Part shown: piece by piece, positions 15,858 through 27,000 of the stretch | Numbering within the stretch: the stretch's first letter is position 1 | How the letters are laid out: every line of letters begins with the position of its first letter | Source: Rhodoferax ferrireducens | Lineage (GTDB): Bacteria > Pseudomonadota > Gammaproteobacteria > Burkholderiales > Burkholderiaceae_C | DNA: 64,000 bases | NCBI GenBank assembly: GCA_002083775.1 | Contig: MTEI01000014.1 | Span: 1-64,000 of the forward strand | Direction of reading: 5' to 3' | The notes under the pieces: generated by a model | Database searches by the model: none | What the model saw: only the letters and a program-made list of their open reading frames with translations | Told to the model about the DNA's origin: nothing | Program-made: the position numbers and the translations under genes

Positions 15858-16633
15858 AACATCCTGTACGTCTGAACGGCTACGACCTGGAGCACCTGGT
15901 GGTCACCATCGAGGCATCGCTGGCGGTCACCAACCGCGCGCAGTTTTACCTCTGGGCGCAGGGGGCGCTGCAGGGCTTCATACCCCACGAGGCGCTGTTT
16001 TGTGGCCATGGCGACATCGGCAAACTGCACCTCAACCACGAAACCTTCACCCGCATACCACTTGCCCCCAAAGCCGAGCAAACCGTGCGCGACCCGGTCA
16101 ACGGGCTGCTGCCGCGCATTGTGGACGACTGGCTGCGCCAGGCGCGCACCCCGCGCCTGTTCAGCACCGATGGTGATGGCCAGGTGGGGCGCCGGCAACT
16201 GCTGGGCGACCTGAAACGCTTTGAGTTTGGCCACGTGGCCGCGCATGGTGCCAAGGAAGTGCAGGGCGCGTTTGGCAGCTTTTTCCTGTTTGCCCGCATG
16301 CCACACCCGCCCGGCGCACGTGACGCCTATCTGCTGGAACTGCTCATGCCCTACCTGCACATGGCGCTGCATCGCATGCTGGCCAGTGAAAGCGGCAACC
16401 AGCCTGAAGCAGCGGCTGCGGCCACGCTGTTTTCCAAACGCGAGATCCAGGTGCTGCACTGGGTGAAAAACGGCAAGACCAACCAGGAAATTGGCCAGAT
16501 TCTGGGCATTTGCCCACCCACGGTCAAAAACCACATGCAAAACATCATGCGCAAGCTCAATGTCAACACCCGCGCCCAGGCGGTTGGCAAAAGCGCCACA
16601 TTGCGCCTGATGACCCCCGGCGAATCGGCCTGA
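15854..16633 (+). CDS. epsA: LuxR-family regulator, EpsA-like (XrtB/PEP-CTERM associated)
   Basis: A 259-residue regulator; ATG 15854 overlaps the last pseudopilin stop (ATGA). The N-terminal 190 residues form an unassigned sensor-like domain (NGYDLEHLVVTIEASLAV at the start). The C-terminus is a LuxR helix-turn-helix: LFSKREIQVLHWVKNGKTNQ, then EIGQILGICPPTVKNHMQNI. This fits the EpsA regulators found with XrtB Eps loci. Being the last gene of the secretion operon, it would be made together with that system and could in turn act on the Eps operon 12 kb away. Confidence 0.85.
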   Translation: MKHPVRLNGYDLEHLVVTIEASLAVTNRAQFYLWAQGALQGFIPHEALFCGHGDIGKLHLNHETFTRIPLAPKAEQTVRDPVNGLLPRIVDDWLRQARTPRLFSTDGDGQVGRRQLLGDLKRFEFGHVAAHGAKEVQGAFGSFFLFARMPHPPGARDAYLLELLMPYLHMALHRMLASESGNQPEAAAAATLFSKREIQVLHWVKNGKTNQEIGQILGICPPTVKNHMQNIMRKLNVNTRAQAVGKSATLRLMTPGESA

Positions 16634-16892
16634 GCCCAGCCTGGCGCTGGCAACGCCAACGCTATTATATAAATAGCTATTAGCCCTTATGGAATAAGGG
16701 CTAGAGGCCATTTCTTTATATAAAACTGGCAAATGGTGTTTTGAACCACCCAAACGGACTAGTAAATCAGCTCCCGGATGCGACGGGCTGTAACAAGCGG
16801 CTCCTAAAGTTCCCCCCACGCAACAGAATTCTTCTGGCTGGCGTACTCGAAAGAGCCCTCTTTCTCTTAAACCACTTGTAAGGATGAACCTC
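16634..16892. other. Intergenic leader region before the PEP-CTERM gene
   Basis: There is no gene in these 259 bp. The first third holds a copy of the dispersed palindromic repeat (listed separately). The rest probably carries the promoter of the PEP-CTERM/PstS-like pair. An AAGG Shine-Dalgarno at 16880-16883 precedes ATG 16893 by 9 bp, which decides that start over ATG 16884. One CTGTAAC unit is present but without further 11-bp repeats, so I do not call a Pho box here. Confidence 0.5.
16664..16724. repeat. Dispersed palindromic repeat, copy A (plus orientation)
   Basis: Copy with TATATAAA ends, TAGCT, then AGCCCTT, a short AT-rich loop, AAGGGCT, AGAGGCC and TTTATATAAA. The AGCCCTT/AAGGGCT arms can form a hairpin. 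It lies just after the epsA stop, where it could also end or stabilise the secretion operon transcript. At least six more copies occur in this window. Confidence 0.8.
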
Positions 16893-17681
16893 ATGAAACT
16901 TAAACATATCGCTCTCGCGGCCATGCTGGCTGCTACTGGCGTGGCGAATGCTGCCATTGACACTGGAGCTGACAGCAACGGCGACTTCTTTTTCTCCATC
17001 TGGGATAGCGCTAAGTCTTACACCCGCGACCTGAACATTCAGACGACTTCTTTCTACACAGATGTTGCAGCTCCAGGCTCTTACAAGTATGAATTTGATT
17101 TGGCATCTGACGCGGTTTTCGCTGGCTTTATCAGCACCGCAAATTTGTCTGAGCTGAAATGGAACATTTCAATGGTCGAGACCCAGGGCGCCAAAACAGT
17201 TATCGATACGTACTCTACATTACCGGCAGCCAGAATTACTAACGATCTTGGTCGTACTATGGCTGCAGGTACCGGCGCTTTCGCTACAGCAGTAAATAAC
17301 GGCATGACAGCCCAGGGCACCACCGATTCGGCGGTGTTTGCCAGCGCAACACCAGGTTATGCCAACAATGCTATTGGGTCTATCCCGTTTGGTGATAGTC
17401 ATGGTCTTCTTTTAAATTTCAAGAACACTGGCACAGTCGCCAATAACAGCTACGTCGCGGGCTTGGGTCTGGTGAAGATGGATTTCGCGACCCAAGGCAT
17501 TCTCCCAGGCGTTTACACACCGATAGTTGACCCTTCCAACGCAAGCGCTGTGCGTGCATATATGGAAGGCGACTACAACTTGGTTATTACTGCTGTGCCG
17601 GAACCTGAGTCTTATGCCATGTTGTTGGCTGGTTTGGGCCTGATGGGTGCCATTGCCCGCCGCCGCCAGAACAAAGCTTGA
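16893..17681 (+). CDS. PEP-CTERM sorting-domain protein
   Basis: A 262-residue secreted protein: signal peptide (LKHIALAAMLAATGVANA), a beta-rich body with no recognised enzyme motif, and an intact C-terminal sorting signal AVPEPESYAMLLAGLGLMGA ending in a basic ARRRQNKA tail. In PEP-CTERM systems exosortase removes the helix and the protein is displayed in or released to the exopolysaccharide layer. No exosortase is in the window. The following PstS-like gene starts 48 bp downstream, so they may be co-transcribed. The function of the body is unknown. Confidence 0.88.
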   Translation: MKLKHIALAAMLAATGVANAAIDTGADSNGDFFFSIWDSAKSYTRDLNIQTTSFYTDVAAPGSYKYEFDLASDAVFAGFISTANLSELKWNISMVETQGAKTVIDTYSTLPAARITNDLGRTMAAGTGAFATAVNNGMTAQGTTDSAVFASATPGYANNAIGSIPFGDSHGLLLNFKNTGTVANNSYVAGLGLVKMDFATQGILPGVYTPIVDPSNASAVRAYMEGDYNLVITAVPEPESYAMLLAGLGLMGAIARRRQNKA

Positions 17682-17729
17682 TTTTTTTCTTTGACGACAT
17701 CTTTAACTTTTTATTACCAGGTAACCATC

Positions 17730-19268
17730 ATGAAGCTGAATAAACTTTCCTTGTTGTGCGCTCTCGCATGCGTTGGCTTTGCTGGCCAAGCTGCTGCTCA
17801 AGTGGCTGGCACTGCCAAGACCATTGTGGACGATGCCAATACCAAGGGCCAGATTCTTTACATCTCTGGCGCGTCCGCCGTGCAAGGTGGTCTGGGTCAA
17901 ATCGCGACCACACTGTTCACTGGCACCAATTACTATTTCATCCCCAGCACCGCGTCGGGTCGCAAAGACAGTGACTACCGCGCTTATGCCGGCAAGTTGG
18001 CCGTGGCAGCTGGTGGCTGGGCCGCTGGCTCCAACGTCATCATCATCAACCGCGCTCGTGGTGGGTCGGTGCAGGGTGTGAACCCTGTGGCGCGTCGCAC
18101 CTCGATCGAGTCGCTGGTGGTTACTGCTGCTTCCTGTGCTGCTGGTGCTGGTACCTCAGGTGATCCGTTCAAGTGCGACGCGCTGGATACCCGCGTACCT
18201 GACGCTGGTGTGTCAGATGTTGCGCCAGCGTTGTTTGATGGCGCTTTCAATACCGAAGGTGAGCCAGCTGAGGCCGCTTTGAGCCCTGCAGAATTGTCCA
18301 CCCTGACGCCAACACCCCTGTACGGTCTGGCTTTTGGTGTGCCCATGACACGCAACGTGCCTTTGTTCAATGTGAACAAAGCAGTTTTGTCCGCCATCAT
18401 GACTGGCAACGTCGGTACTTGGGACAAAGTCCTGCCGAAGACCGTTCCCGCCGTCCCGGCTGATGACATTCTGGTCTGCCGCCGCGTGAACGGTTCGGGC
18501 ACACAGGCTGTGGCCAATCTGTACTACGGCAACTATCCCTGCGACACGGGTACTCGCTTGAACACGCCGGCTGATCGTGAAACCGGTGCAGCCTGGGACT
18601 ATGTCAACAGCTTTGTGGTGGAAGGTGATACCGGCGGTTTGAACGTGGTGGAAAACTCATCCTCTGGTGACGTGCGTTCTTGCCTGAACAATGCCTATGA
18701 CGCTTCGCTCAAGGCTTACAACGGCTCAGCTGTTGCAGGTACCTTGAGTGTTGACGGCAAGAGCATTGTGGGTGCCGTGGGCTACACCGGTTACATCACT
18801 GCTGACCGTGCTGGTAACCCAGTGGCAGTTCAGTTCCGTGACGGCCAAGCCCACAAGGCTGTGGGTGTGTTGTCAATGGACAGCCTGAAAGATTCCACTG
18901 CCACCAGCAAGTGGACCTTCCGCGCGCTGGACGGTGCAGGTGAAATTACCTTGGCTGGTGGTGTGCCAGCGACCAGCGGCACCGGTCGCCTGCCGACCTT
19001 GGCTAGTCTGACTGACGGCACCTGGGACATGCAAGGCTGGATCTCTTTCAACCTGCCTGCCGACACCGCCAATGACGTGAACAAGGCTGCTTTGGCTGCC
19101 AATTTCGTCGCGGCTGCCAAGGCGCCAGCTGTGCTGAACGCGCAATCTGGTCTGAAGTTCGTAGCTGGCGCAATGCCCGGTACACCTGACCCAACCAGCA
19201 CTGGCAATGTGTTGCGTGCCGGTTATGTGAATGGCGACCAGTGCGCGCCTCTGAACCGTAACAACTGA
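17730..19268 (+). CDS. PstS/DING-like secreted phosphate-binding-fold protein
   Basis: A 512-residue protein with a signal peptide (LSLLCALACVGFAGQAAAQ). It carries features of the PstS/DING family: an N-terminal GASAVQGGL segment, VIIINRARGGSVQG, and LFNVNKAVLSAIMTGNVGTW followed by VCRRVNGSGTQAVANLYY. These resemble the PstS loop that binds phosphate and the RxDGSGT motif. It is much longer than PstS (about 350), lacks pstCAB neighbours, and is probably secreted. The LapA-type phosphatases of Pseudomonas belong to the same fold, so it could be a phosphatase, a phosphate scavenger or a T2SS-like substrate. Function is inferred. Confidence 0.65.
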   Translation: MKLNKLSLLCALACVGFAGQAAAQVAGTAKTIVDDANTKGQILYISGASAVQGGLGQIATTLFTGTNYYFIPSTASGRKDSDYRAYAGKLAVAAGGWAAGSNVIIINRARGGSVQGVNPVARRTSIESLVVTAASCAAGAGTSGDPFKCDALDTRVPDAGVSDVAPALFDGAFNTEGEPAEAALSPAELSTLTPTPLYGLAFGVPMTRNVPLFNVNKAVLSAIMTGNVGTWDKVLPKTVPAVPADDILVCRRVNGSGTQAVANLYYGNYPCDTGTRLNTPADRETGAAWDYVNSFVVEGDTGGLNVVENSSSGDVRSCLNNAYDASLKAYNGSAVAGTLSVDGKSIVGAVGYTGYITADRAGNPVAVQFRDGQAHKAVGVLSMDSLKDSTATSKWTFRALDGAGEITLAGGVPATSGTGRLPTLASLTDGTWDMQGWISFNLPADTANDVNKAALAANFVAAAKAPAVLNAQSGLKFVAGAMPGTPDPTSTGNVLRAGYVNGDQCAPLNRNN

Positions 19269-19286
19269 TCGGTTTGACGTGATTTT

Positions 19287-19349
19287 CCCGGCCCTTTGAG
19301 GGGCCGGGTCAGCTGGCAAAACGCGGGTGACCGCGTTTGGCCTTTTTTT
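19287..19349 (+). terminator. Two stacked hairpins with T-run after the PstS-like gene
   Basis: The first hairpin is CCCGGCCC (19287-19294), a 6-base loop, and GGGCCGGG (19301-19308). The second is AAACGCG (19319-19325), GGTGAC, and CGCGTTT (19332-19338), followed by a run of seven T at 19343-19349. The second with its T-run fits an intrinsic terminator for the PstS-like transcript and separates it from the TpsB gene. Confidence 0.75.
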
Positions 19350-19425
19350 ATTTGAGCTGCTGTTGGTTTGTGGGCTGAGATGTCCCTTTGGCCTTGACTG
19401 CAAAACACCTGAATTGATGCGCGAT

Positions 19426-20991
19426 ATGAAAACGCTGTGGAAACATCTGCTGGCTTTGACGGCATTGCTGTTGGTGTCGGTCGGGGCGCAAGGCCAGCAG
19501 ACACAGTTCAATGTTTTTGAATTCCGTGTGGAAGGCAGCACCCTGCTGCCCACACAAGCCGTGGAGCGCGCGGTGTACCCGCACATGGGTGAGCAAAAGA
19601 CCCTGGCCGACGTTGAAAAAGCCCGCGACGCCCTAGAGAAGGCGTACCACGTCTCTGGCTTTTTGACCGTGCTGGTGACTATTCCGCAACAAAAAGTAGA
19701 CAGCGGTGTGGTCAAGCTGGCCGTGACCGAAGCCCCGGTGGAGCGCTTGCGCGTGGTTGAGTCGCGCTACTTTTTGCCCAGCGACATCAAGGCCGGTGTG
19801 CCCGAGCTGACTGAGGGCAAGGTGCCCAATTTTCAGGACATGCAGACCGAGCTGGCAGCCCTCAACCGCAGCCCGGACCGGCGCATCACCCCGGTGCTGC
19901 GCCCCGGCAAGACCCCCGGCACCATGGAGGTGGACCTGAAGGTTAAAGACGAACTGCCCTTGCACGGCAGCGTGGAGCTGAACGACCGCTATAGCCAGGA
20001 CACCTCTCGCGCGCGCCTGAGCGCCAGCTTGCGCTGGGACAACCTGTGGAACAAACAGCACAGCCTGGGCCTGACGGTGCAAACCTCGCCCAGCGACCCG
20101 AAAGAAAGCAAGGTTTTCTCCGCCAACTACACCGTGCCGCTGCGCGGGGGCGACTTTTTGGCCTTGTACGGTTTGCGGTCAGATTCTGATGTGGCGGCCG
20201 TGGGAACCTTGAGCGTGGTGGGGCGTGGCACGGTGCTGGGCCTGCGCTACATTCGCCCGCTGCCGGGCAGCGAAACGTTCTTTCATAGCGCCTCTTTTGG
20301 CGCGGACTACAAAGACTTTGACCAGTCGGTAGAGCTGCTGGACAGTGGCGGTTTCAACACGCCCATCAAATACCTGCCGTTATTGCTGGGTTGGGATGGC
20401 ACCTGGCTGGCAGAGAGCAGCACCACCAAACTGGGCCTGTCGTTCAACTTTCACCTGCAAGGGCTCGCGGGCGACGAGCAGGAGTTTGCGGACAAACGCT
20501 ACAAAGGCCGCCCGGCTTATGCCTATGTGCGTGGCAATGCATCACAAAGCTGGCAACTGCCACAAAACTACGGTGTGAGTGCCCGGGCCAGTTGGCAGCT
20601 GGCTGGCCAGCCGCTCATTTCTAACGAGCAGTTTGCCATTGGTGGTGTGGACACAGTGCGCGGCTACCTTGAGTCGGCTGCTTTGGGTGACCGTGGCCTG
20701 GCTATGAGCTTGGAGGCGCGCACGCCCAATTTGGCATCAAGTTTCCCGTCGCTAGGCGAGTCGGTCACCGACTTGCACGCGCTGGCGTTTTTCGATACCG
20801 CCTCGGTGCGGGTGATTGACCCGATCAGCGCCACCGACAGCTTTAGCTTGTCAGGCGCAGGCCTGGGCCTGGGCCTGACTGGCTGGAGCGGGCTGGATGT
20901 GTCGCTGATCTGGGCCTACCCGCTGAAAGAAATTGGCAATACCCGCCGCGGTGACCACCGTTTTCACATCAACTTCGCCTACGAGTGGTGA
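19426..20991 (+). CDS. Two-partner secretion outer-membrane transporter TpsB (ShlB/FhaC family)
   Basis: A 521-residue Omp85-superfamily transporter. A signal peptide (LLALTALLLVSVGAQG) precedes a POTRA-type domain (FNVFEFRVEGSTLLPTQAVE, then YHVSGFLTVLVTIPQQKVDS) and a second POTRA. A 16-strand barrel with the VRGY motif in loop L6 (GVDTVRGYLESA) and a C-terminal aromatic end (HINFAYEW) completes the family layout. It would export the TpsA starting 19 bp downstream. The start is ATG 19426; ATG 19417 is an in-frame alternative. Confidence 0.93.
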   Translation: MKTLWKHLLALTALLLVSVGAQGQQTQFNVFEFRVEGSTLLPTQAVERAVYPHMGEQKTLADVEKARDALEKAYHVSGFLTVLVTIPQQKVDSGVVKLAVTEAPVERLRVVESRYFLPSDIKAGVPELTEGKVPNFQDMQTELAALNRSPDRRITPVLRPGKTPGTMEVDLKVKDELPLHGSVELNDRYSQDTSRARLSASLRWDNLWNKQHSLGLTVQTSPSDPKESKVFSANYTVPLRGGDFLALYGLRSDSDVAAVGTLSVVGRGTVLGLRYIRPLPGSETFFHSASFGADYKDFDQSVELLDSGGFNTPIKYLPLLLGWDGTWLAESSTTKLGLSFNFHLQGLAGDEQEFADKRYKGRPAYAYVRGNASQSWQLPQNYGVSARASWQLAGQPLISNEQFAIGGVDTVRGYLESAALGDRGLAMSLEARTPNLASSFPSLGESVTDLHALAFFDTASVRVIDPISATDSFSLSGAGLGLGLTGWSGLDVSLIWAYPLKEIGNTRRGDHRFHINFAYEW

Positions 20992-21010
20992 TGCAGTTCC
21001 GGAGCAAGTT

Positions 21011-24000
21011 ATGAATCGTCAACGCTATCGCCTTGTTTTCAATACCCGTCTGGGTGCTTTGGTGGCTGTGGCCGAGTCTGCCCGTGGCCGTGGCAAAGCT
21101 GCCAGTGGTGCCAGCCGCGCTGGTGCCTTGCTGGCCAGCGTGTTGCTGGCGGCAGTGCCTGCATTGGCGCAAAAGTTACCTACGGCTAGCAAAGGCGAAA
21201 CGCTGCCATCGGGCGTTAAGCTGCCGCCGTTCGTCAGCCATGGGTTGGCGGGCTATCAGACCAGTGGCAAGCAGGCGTTTGTTAACCAAGTGGGAAATAA
21301 AGCCATCCTGAACTGGCGAGACTTCAACATCGCGCCTGGCCACGGGGTGGAGTTCCGGCAGGTGGACGGCTTGGCCACTGGCAACCTGGTGCCTGGCGCC
21401 AGCTTCACCACACTCAACCGGATTTGGGACGAAATCCCCAGCGTGATCTACGGCAGCATCTCCCAGGGCGCCGGACAAAAGGGCAACATCATTCTGGTCA
21501 ACAGCAACGGCATTGCCTTCATGGGCGGCTCGCAGGTGAACCTGAACAGTTTCACGGCCAGTTCTCTGAATATTGCCGACAAATACATCACTGACCGGTT
21601 GTTGGGCGACATCACTCAGCCCCAGTTCCAGAACGATCTGGACGGCAACGAAGCGCGTGGTTTCGTTAAAGTGTTTGAAGGCGCCAGCATCACTGCCGCC
21701 AGTCAGGGCCGGGTGATGTTGATTGCACCGACGGTGATCAACCGGGGCACTATTGAGGCGCCAGATGGCCAGATCATCCTGGCGGCTGGTACAAAGGCTT
21801 ACTTGCGATCAGATGACCTCACCAATAACCTCAACTTGCGTGGTTTATTAGTGGAGGTAGACAAGAGCAGTGTTCTGGACAACTTTAATACCAGCGCCGC
21901 CGTGCTTAACGGTAAGCTGGATGACCAAGTGGTAAACCTTCAGGCGGTTGCAGACGACAAACTGGGGCACGCAAGCAATTTCGGGACCCTTGCCGCTGCT
22001 CATGGCAATGTCACCATGGTGGGCTATGCGGTCAATCAGCGCGGCATTGCTCGCGCTACAAGCTCAGTAGTGGCTAACGGCTCGGTGTATCTCACTGCAA
22101 AAGACGACTACGTCGTACCATCCGATACTAGTAAAGCGCCTGCTTCCAGTCGCGGTGGCCAAGTCATCCTGGGCGCTGGTAGCCTGACCGAAGTGTTGCC
22201 GGATGTAGCCGATGCTACGACCACGGTGGATGGCGAGACTGGCACCGGTCCTGCTGCGCCATCCGAGATACGCGTGTTCGGGGAACAGGTTTATTTGGCC
22301 GCCGGCTCGACCATCAAGGCACCTTCAGGTGAGGTGAGTCTGACCGCAGCGGAAAACCCGTCGCTGGTCCTGGGTAATGGGCAGGTCACGCCCTCTGACG
22401 CGCTCACACTTGCCAGCAGCCCAGCGCGGGTGCATGTCGCTGCGGGTGCCTTGATCGATGTGGCTGGCTTACGCAATGTTCAAGTGTCTGCAGGGCGCAA
22501 CACGCTGGAGGTGGAACTGCGCGGCGACGAGCTCAAAGATTCGCCGCTGAACCAGACGGGTGCGCTGCGTGGTGAAAAGGCTTGGGTTGACATTGAGCAG
22601 GCGTTGGCCAATTCTGACGCTGGTCTGGATACCCTGATCGCCCGTGATAGCTTGGAAGCGTATCAGCAGCGGCTGGAGCGTGGTATTGCGGAACGCTCAA
22701 CACGGGGGGGGAGCGTAATCCTTGACTCTCAGGGTTCGGTCATTGTGGAAAACGGGGCCACCATTGACCTGTCAGGTGGTAGCGTGGATTACCAGCGCGC
22801 TGCGGTCAAGACGACTGTGCTTGGCAGTCAAGGGGAGGCGGTCGATCTGGCAGATGCGGTGGCTACCACCAAGTATGACGACATTGTGAGCAGGTTTGTG
22901 ATCGACTACGGCCGCTGGAACAAGAAGGAAGTGATTGAATTGCCCAACGCACGGCGTTTGGTGCGGGCCTACACCGAAGGTAAAGACGCTGGTACCCTCA
23001 GGGTGTTCAGCCCAGGTGCTGCATACCTGCAGCCAAACATTGTTGGCAGCACCGTCTCAGGCAGGCGGCAACTCGTCAGTGGTGTCGCGCCGCGTGGCGC
23101 GCAGTTTATCGTGGGCAAAGGCGGTAGTGCGCCTGGTGAGGCAGCCGACAACGCCTTGAACCAGAAAGTTGTCATTGACCGGTTTGCGGTCAACCTCCCT
23201 GGTGATTTCGGTATGGGCAGTGATCTGCCAGAGCAACTCAAAGACGCGTTGTCCATCAGTGCAGACTTGCTCGCCGAAGACCGTGTGGCCGAGTTGGCGT
23301 TGCTCACCCGGCAGGCTGCCGAGGTGCGATCGTCCTTACGTGCACCCCAGGGTGGTGCCGTGTCGCTGACCGCCAGCGATATAAGCGTGCAAGCCGATAT
23401 TGTGGCGGCAGGGGGCAAGATTGGGCTAGCGGCACGCAACAGCATCAACGAGGACTCGCTGTTGACGGTAGCCGACGGTGTGAAGCTCAGTGTTGCGGGC
23501 ACCTGGGTCAACCATCTGCCGGGGATCGCTGCCGCTGCAACTGCCCCGCAACAGCTGGATGGCGGCTCGATTTCACTTAGCGCCAGCTCCTCCGTGGAGG
23601 CTGGTGACTACGTGGGTGAAGGCCGTATTACGCTGGCTGAGGATGTGATGATCAATGCCAGCGGCGGTGCCATGATGGACGTAGACGGCATACTGCATGA
23701 AGGCAAGGGCGGGTCAATTGGCATCAGTGCGCTTCGCCTTGAGGGGCTGGAGAAGGCCCAACTTACAGCCTACGGGTTCAGCGAGGGCGGTGAGTTAAGT
23801 CTGTCAACCAGACAGATCACCATAGGCGGTGCTTTGCCCGCCCTGCCGGTTGCTGGTGAGCTGCACCTTGCTCCTGCCTTTTTTACCCAGGGCGGCTTTG
23901 CCCAATACGATCTGCTTGCGCTGGAGCAACTGGATTTGGCAGACGGTGCCACCGTGCGGCCCGTGGTGGCCTATAGCAACCTGAACAGTGATTTTTTCAC

Positions 24001-27000
24001 CAAGGCTAGCGGCGCCAGCATGGCGGACGTGTCAACGCCTGTTGTTCGCGATCTGCTGCAGCGCGAGGCGACCTCGGTTTCGCTGTCGGCTATTGAGCAG
24101 GCAACTGATACTGGAACCTTGCGCATCGGTGACGGTGCGCGCATCGAGGTGGACTCTGGCGGTACGATCAATTTGCAAGCCCGCAAGGTATTGGATATAG
24201 AGGGTGCGCTGGTAGCGCGCGGCGGCAATATCGAGGCGACGCTGGTTGCGCAGATTCCTAATGCCTACAGCAGCGCCATCCCGCAGGGCAATCTGTGGTT
24301 GGGTCAAAGCGCAGTGCTCGATGCCAGCGGTACTGCGCAGACGTACCAAGACGCCCTGGGGCAGACGCAAGGCGAAGTTCTCGCGGGCGGTGTTGTGAGC
24401 TTGCGTGCGGACACTGGCGCGATGGTGGCGGTGCCAGGCTCACGGATTGACGTGTCGGGCGCTGCGCCGGTTTGGTTGGACGAGCGAAACGAGTTGGGCG
24501 GCATTGGCCGCAGGGTCGCCAGCGACGCCGGTAAGGTGAACCTGGCTTTTGAAGATCTGCGTTTTGACGGTACCCTGCAGGCGGCGCCCGGTTCATCAGC
24601 CCAGCGCGGGGGCACCCTGGCAATGTCTACAGCGCGCGAAATTGCCCGCCTTGATAACCAAAAGGGGTTTGACACGACCCCGCTGGCGATCGTGCTACAC
24701 AACACAATTGACTTGCAAACAGCCAGTTTGGTGCCGACTCTAGCGCCTGGTGGCGCGGGTGGGACGGCTGCCAACATTGCCACGGATCCGCTAGAGGCCG
24801 CAGGCTTTGAGCGTATGCGCTTCAACAGTCAAGACGGTATCGTTCTGGCCGAAGGGTTGGATTTGGGCAACGGGGCAACGGATTTGCGTGAACTGCAGCT
24901 GGACGCGTCGCGCATTGAAACCCGGGGCAATGCCAGACTCTCTGCTGATGCAGTTCGCCTGGGCAATTATTACGCGGGTAATCGGGTCGGCACGGCTGGC
25001 AATAGTGTCAGCAACGGCGGCGTGCTGACGGCGCAAGCGCGCCTGCTCGAGCTCGCCGGTGACCTACGGTTGCAAGGCATGAAGCGCAGCGCATTGACTG
25101 GCAGTGAACTGGTTCAACTGAGCGGTGTCACGCACCAGACGTTGTCAGCCACTGGCAATCCGACGGGCACATTCCGGCATTCAGCGGCTATTGAAACTAC
25201 CGGCAGCCTCACCCTTCGCGGCGGCGTAGTGGCACCGGGCGGATTTGCACAGGTTCAGGTCAAAGCAGGTCACGACGTTCGCATTGAAAGCTCTGGTGCT
25301 ACTCCCATTGTGCCGATTTCAGCTTTGGGAAGCTTGAGCATTGAGGCGCAGAACATCACTCAGGCGGGTTACCTGGCAGCACCGCTAGGACAAATCTCGC
25401 TTGATGCAAAGGGTGACCTGATTCTGGCAGCGGGCAGCGTCACCACGGTAGCTGGCGCGTCGGGCCAGACTTACTTGTTGGGCCAGGTGCTCAACGGCGT
25501 GGACTGGCTGGTCAACATCAAACCTGATGATCAAGTTAACGGCCAAGCCAAACTGGCCTCCTTGCCAGGCAAGGAAATCCGTCTGTCGGGTGACCACAGC
25601 CTGATGGTGGAGGCGGCCACACGGGAGCAAGCTGCCGCGCGCCTGGACCTTTCGGGCGGCAGTGACCTGACAGCCTATGAATTCACTGTAGGCCCGGGTG
25701 GTACCTACGACATACTTGAACCATTCATCAAAGATGCTGGCGGCGAATTCAAGTTGGTTGATGGCAAGAAGGTGCCCACAAACGTATATGCCGTGCTGCC
25801 AGGTTACCAAAGCGGTTTTGCGCCTGATGATGCTCAGGAGAGTACCGGGCTGGCGGTGGGCGAGGCCATCTTTTTAAACGGTGTCAAGGGCCTTGCTGAC
25901 GGCACCTATACATTGCTGCCAGCGCATTACGCGCTGCTGCCTGGCGCCTTGGCGGTAAGGCTGGGAAGTAATGCAGACCTTTCGCCAGGGCAGAGCGCAA
26001 CACGGCAGGACGGTATTCAGGTGGTGGCGGGATACCTGACCGATACCCGCAACAGTGCACCGCGCGCGGGTGACTGGCAGGCGGTAGAGGTGTTTACGCG
26101 GGCGCAGGTGCGGGCGCGCTCAGAGATTACCTTGAGCAACGCTTCAGATTTTTTTGCCAACACCAGCAGTGTGCCGCAGGACGCGGGCCTGTTGTCTCTG
26201 CAAACAAAACTTGGTCACATCGTGCTCGACGGCGCTGTTCAAAGCGCGGCTGCGGCTGGCGGCAAAGGGCTTGCCGTGGATATCAGCGCGCCAGAATTGA
26301 TAGTTACCAGTGGCAACTCGACCAATATCGATTCGGGCGATACGGTGCTGTCTGTGGAGCGCCTCAACGCCATGAATGCCAGCAGTCTGCTGTTGGGTGC
26401 CACCCGCACCCGCGACGGTAACCAGATGACGCTTGATGTCGGGGCAGATAACCTCACTTTGGACAACGACGCACAGCATGTGCTCAAGGCCGCCGAAGTG
26501 ATGTTGGCTGCCAACAAAACACTGACCATCGGCAGTGGCAGTGTGATCGACGCACAGGGCGCTGACGGCGATGCTGGAAGTTACAGCATTGTCGGCAACG
26601 GCGCTTTCGTGCGGGCTGCGTCCAGTACGGCAACTTTCACGCGCACCGGCAGGACTGAGAAGAGCAATGACGGCGCATTGCGCGGTGCCGCTGACAGTTT
26701 GGTGCAGGCAGCCAAGTCCATCATCTTGGATGCGACGGAAGACAACGTGGTTGCGATCAGAGACAACGGCTATGCAGGCCAAATCTCGTTCAAAGCGGAC
26801 GGTAAGGCGGTGGCGGGTCAGTTGGGCATTGGGGCCGCGAGAATCGGCCTAGGTGAGCCCGCTGTCACACCAAATGGCATCGTTTTGGGGCAAGACGAGC
26901 TGGATGCGTTTCAGGGCCTCGACAGCTTGTCGTTGACCAGCTATTCCACCTTTGATCTGTATGGCGACGTCTCGGTGGGCGGGCTGGATGGGTTAGGGCG

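Noticed and set aside
16780..16800. Possible Pho box (CTGTAAC) before the PEP-CTERM gene
   Set aside because: Neighbouring 11-bp positions do not resemble TGTCA; a single unit is not enough.
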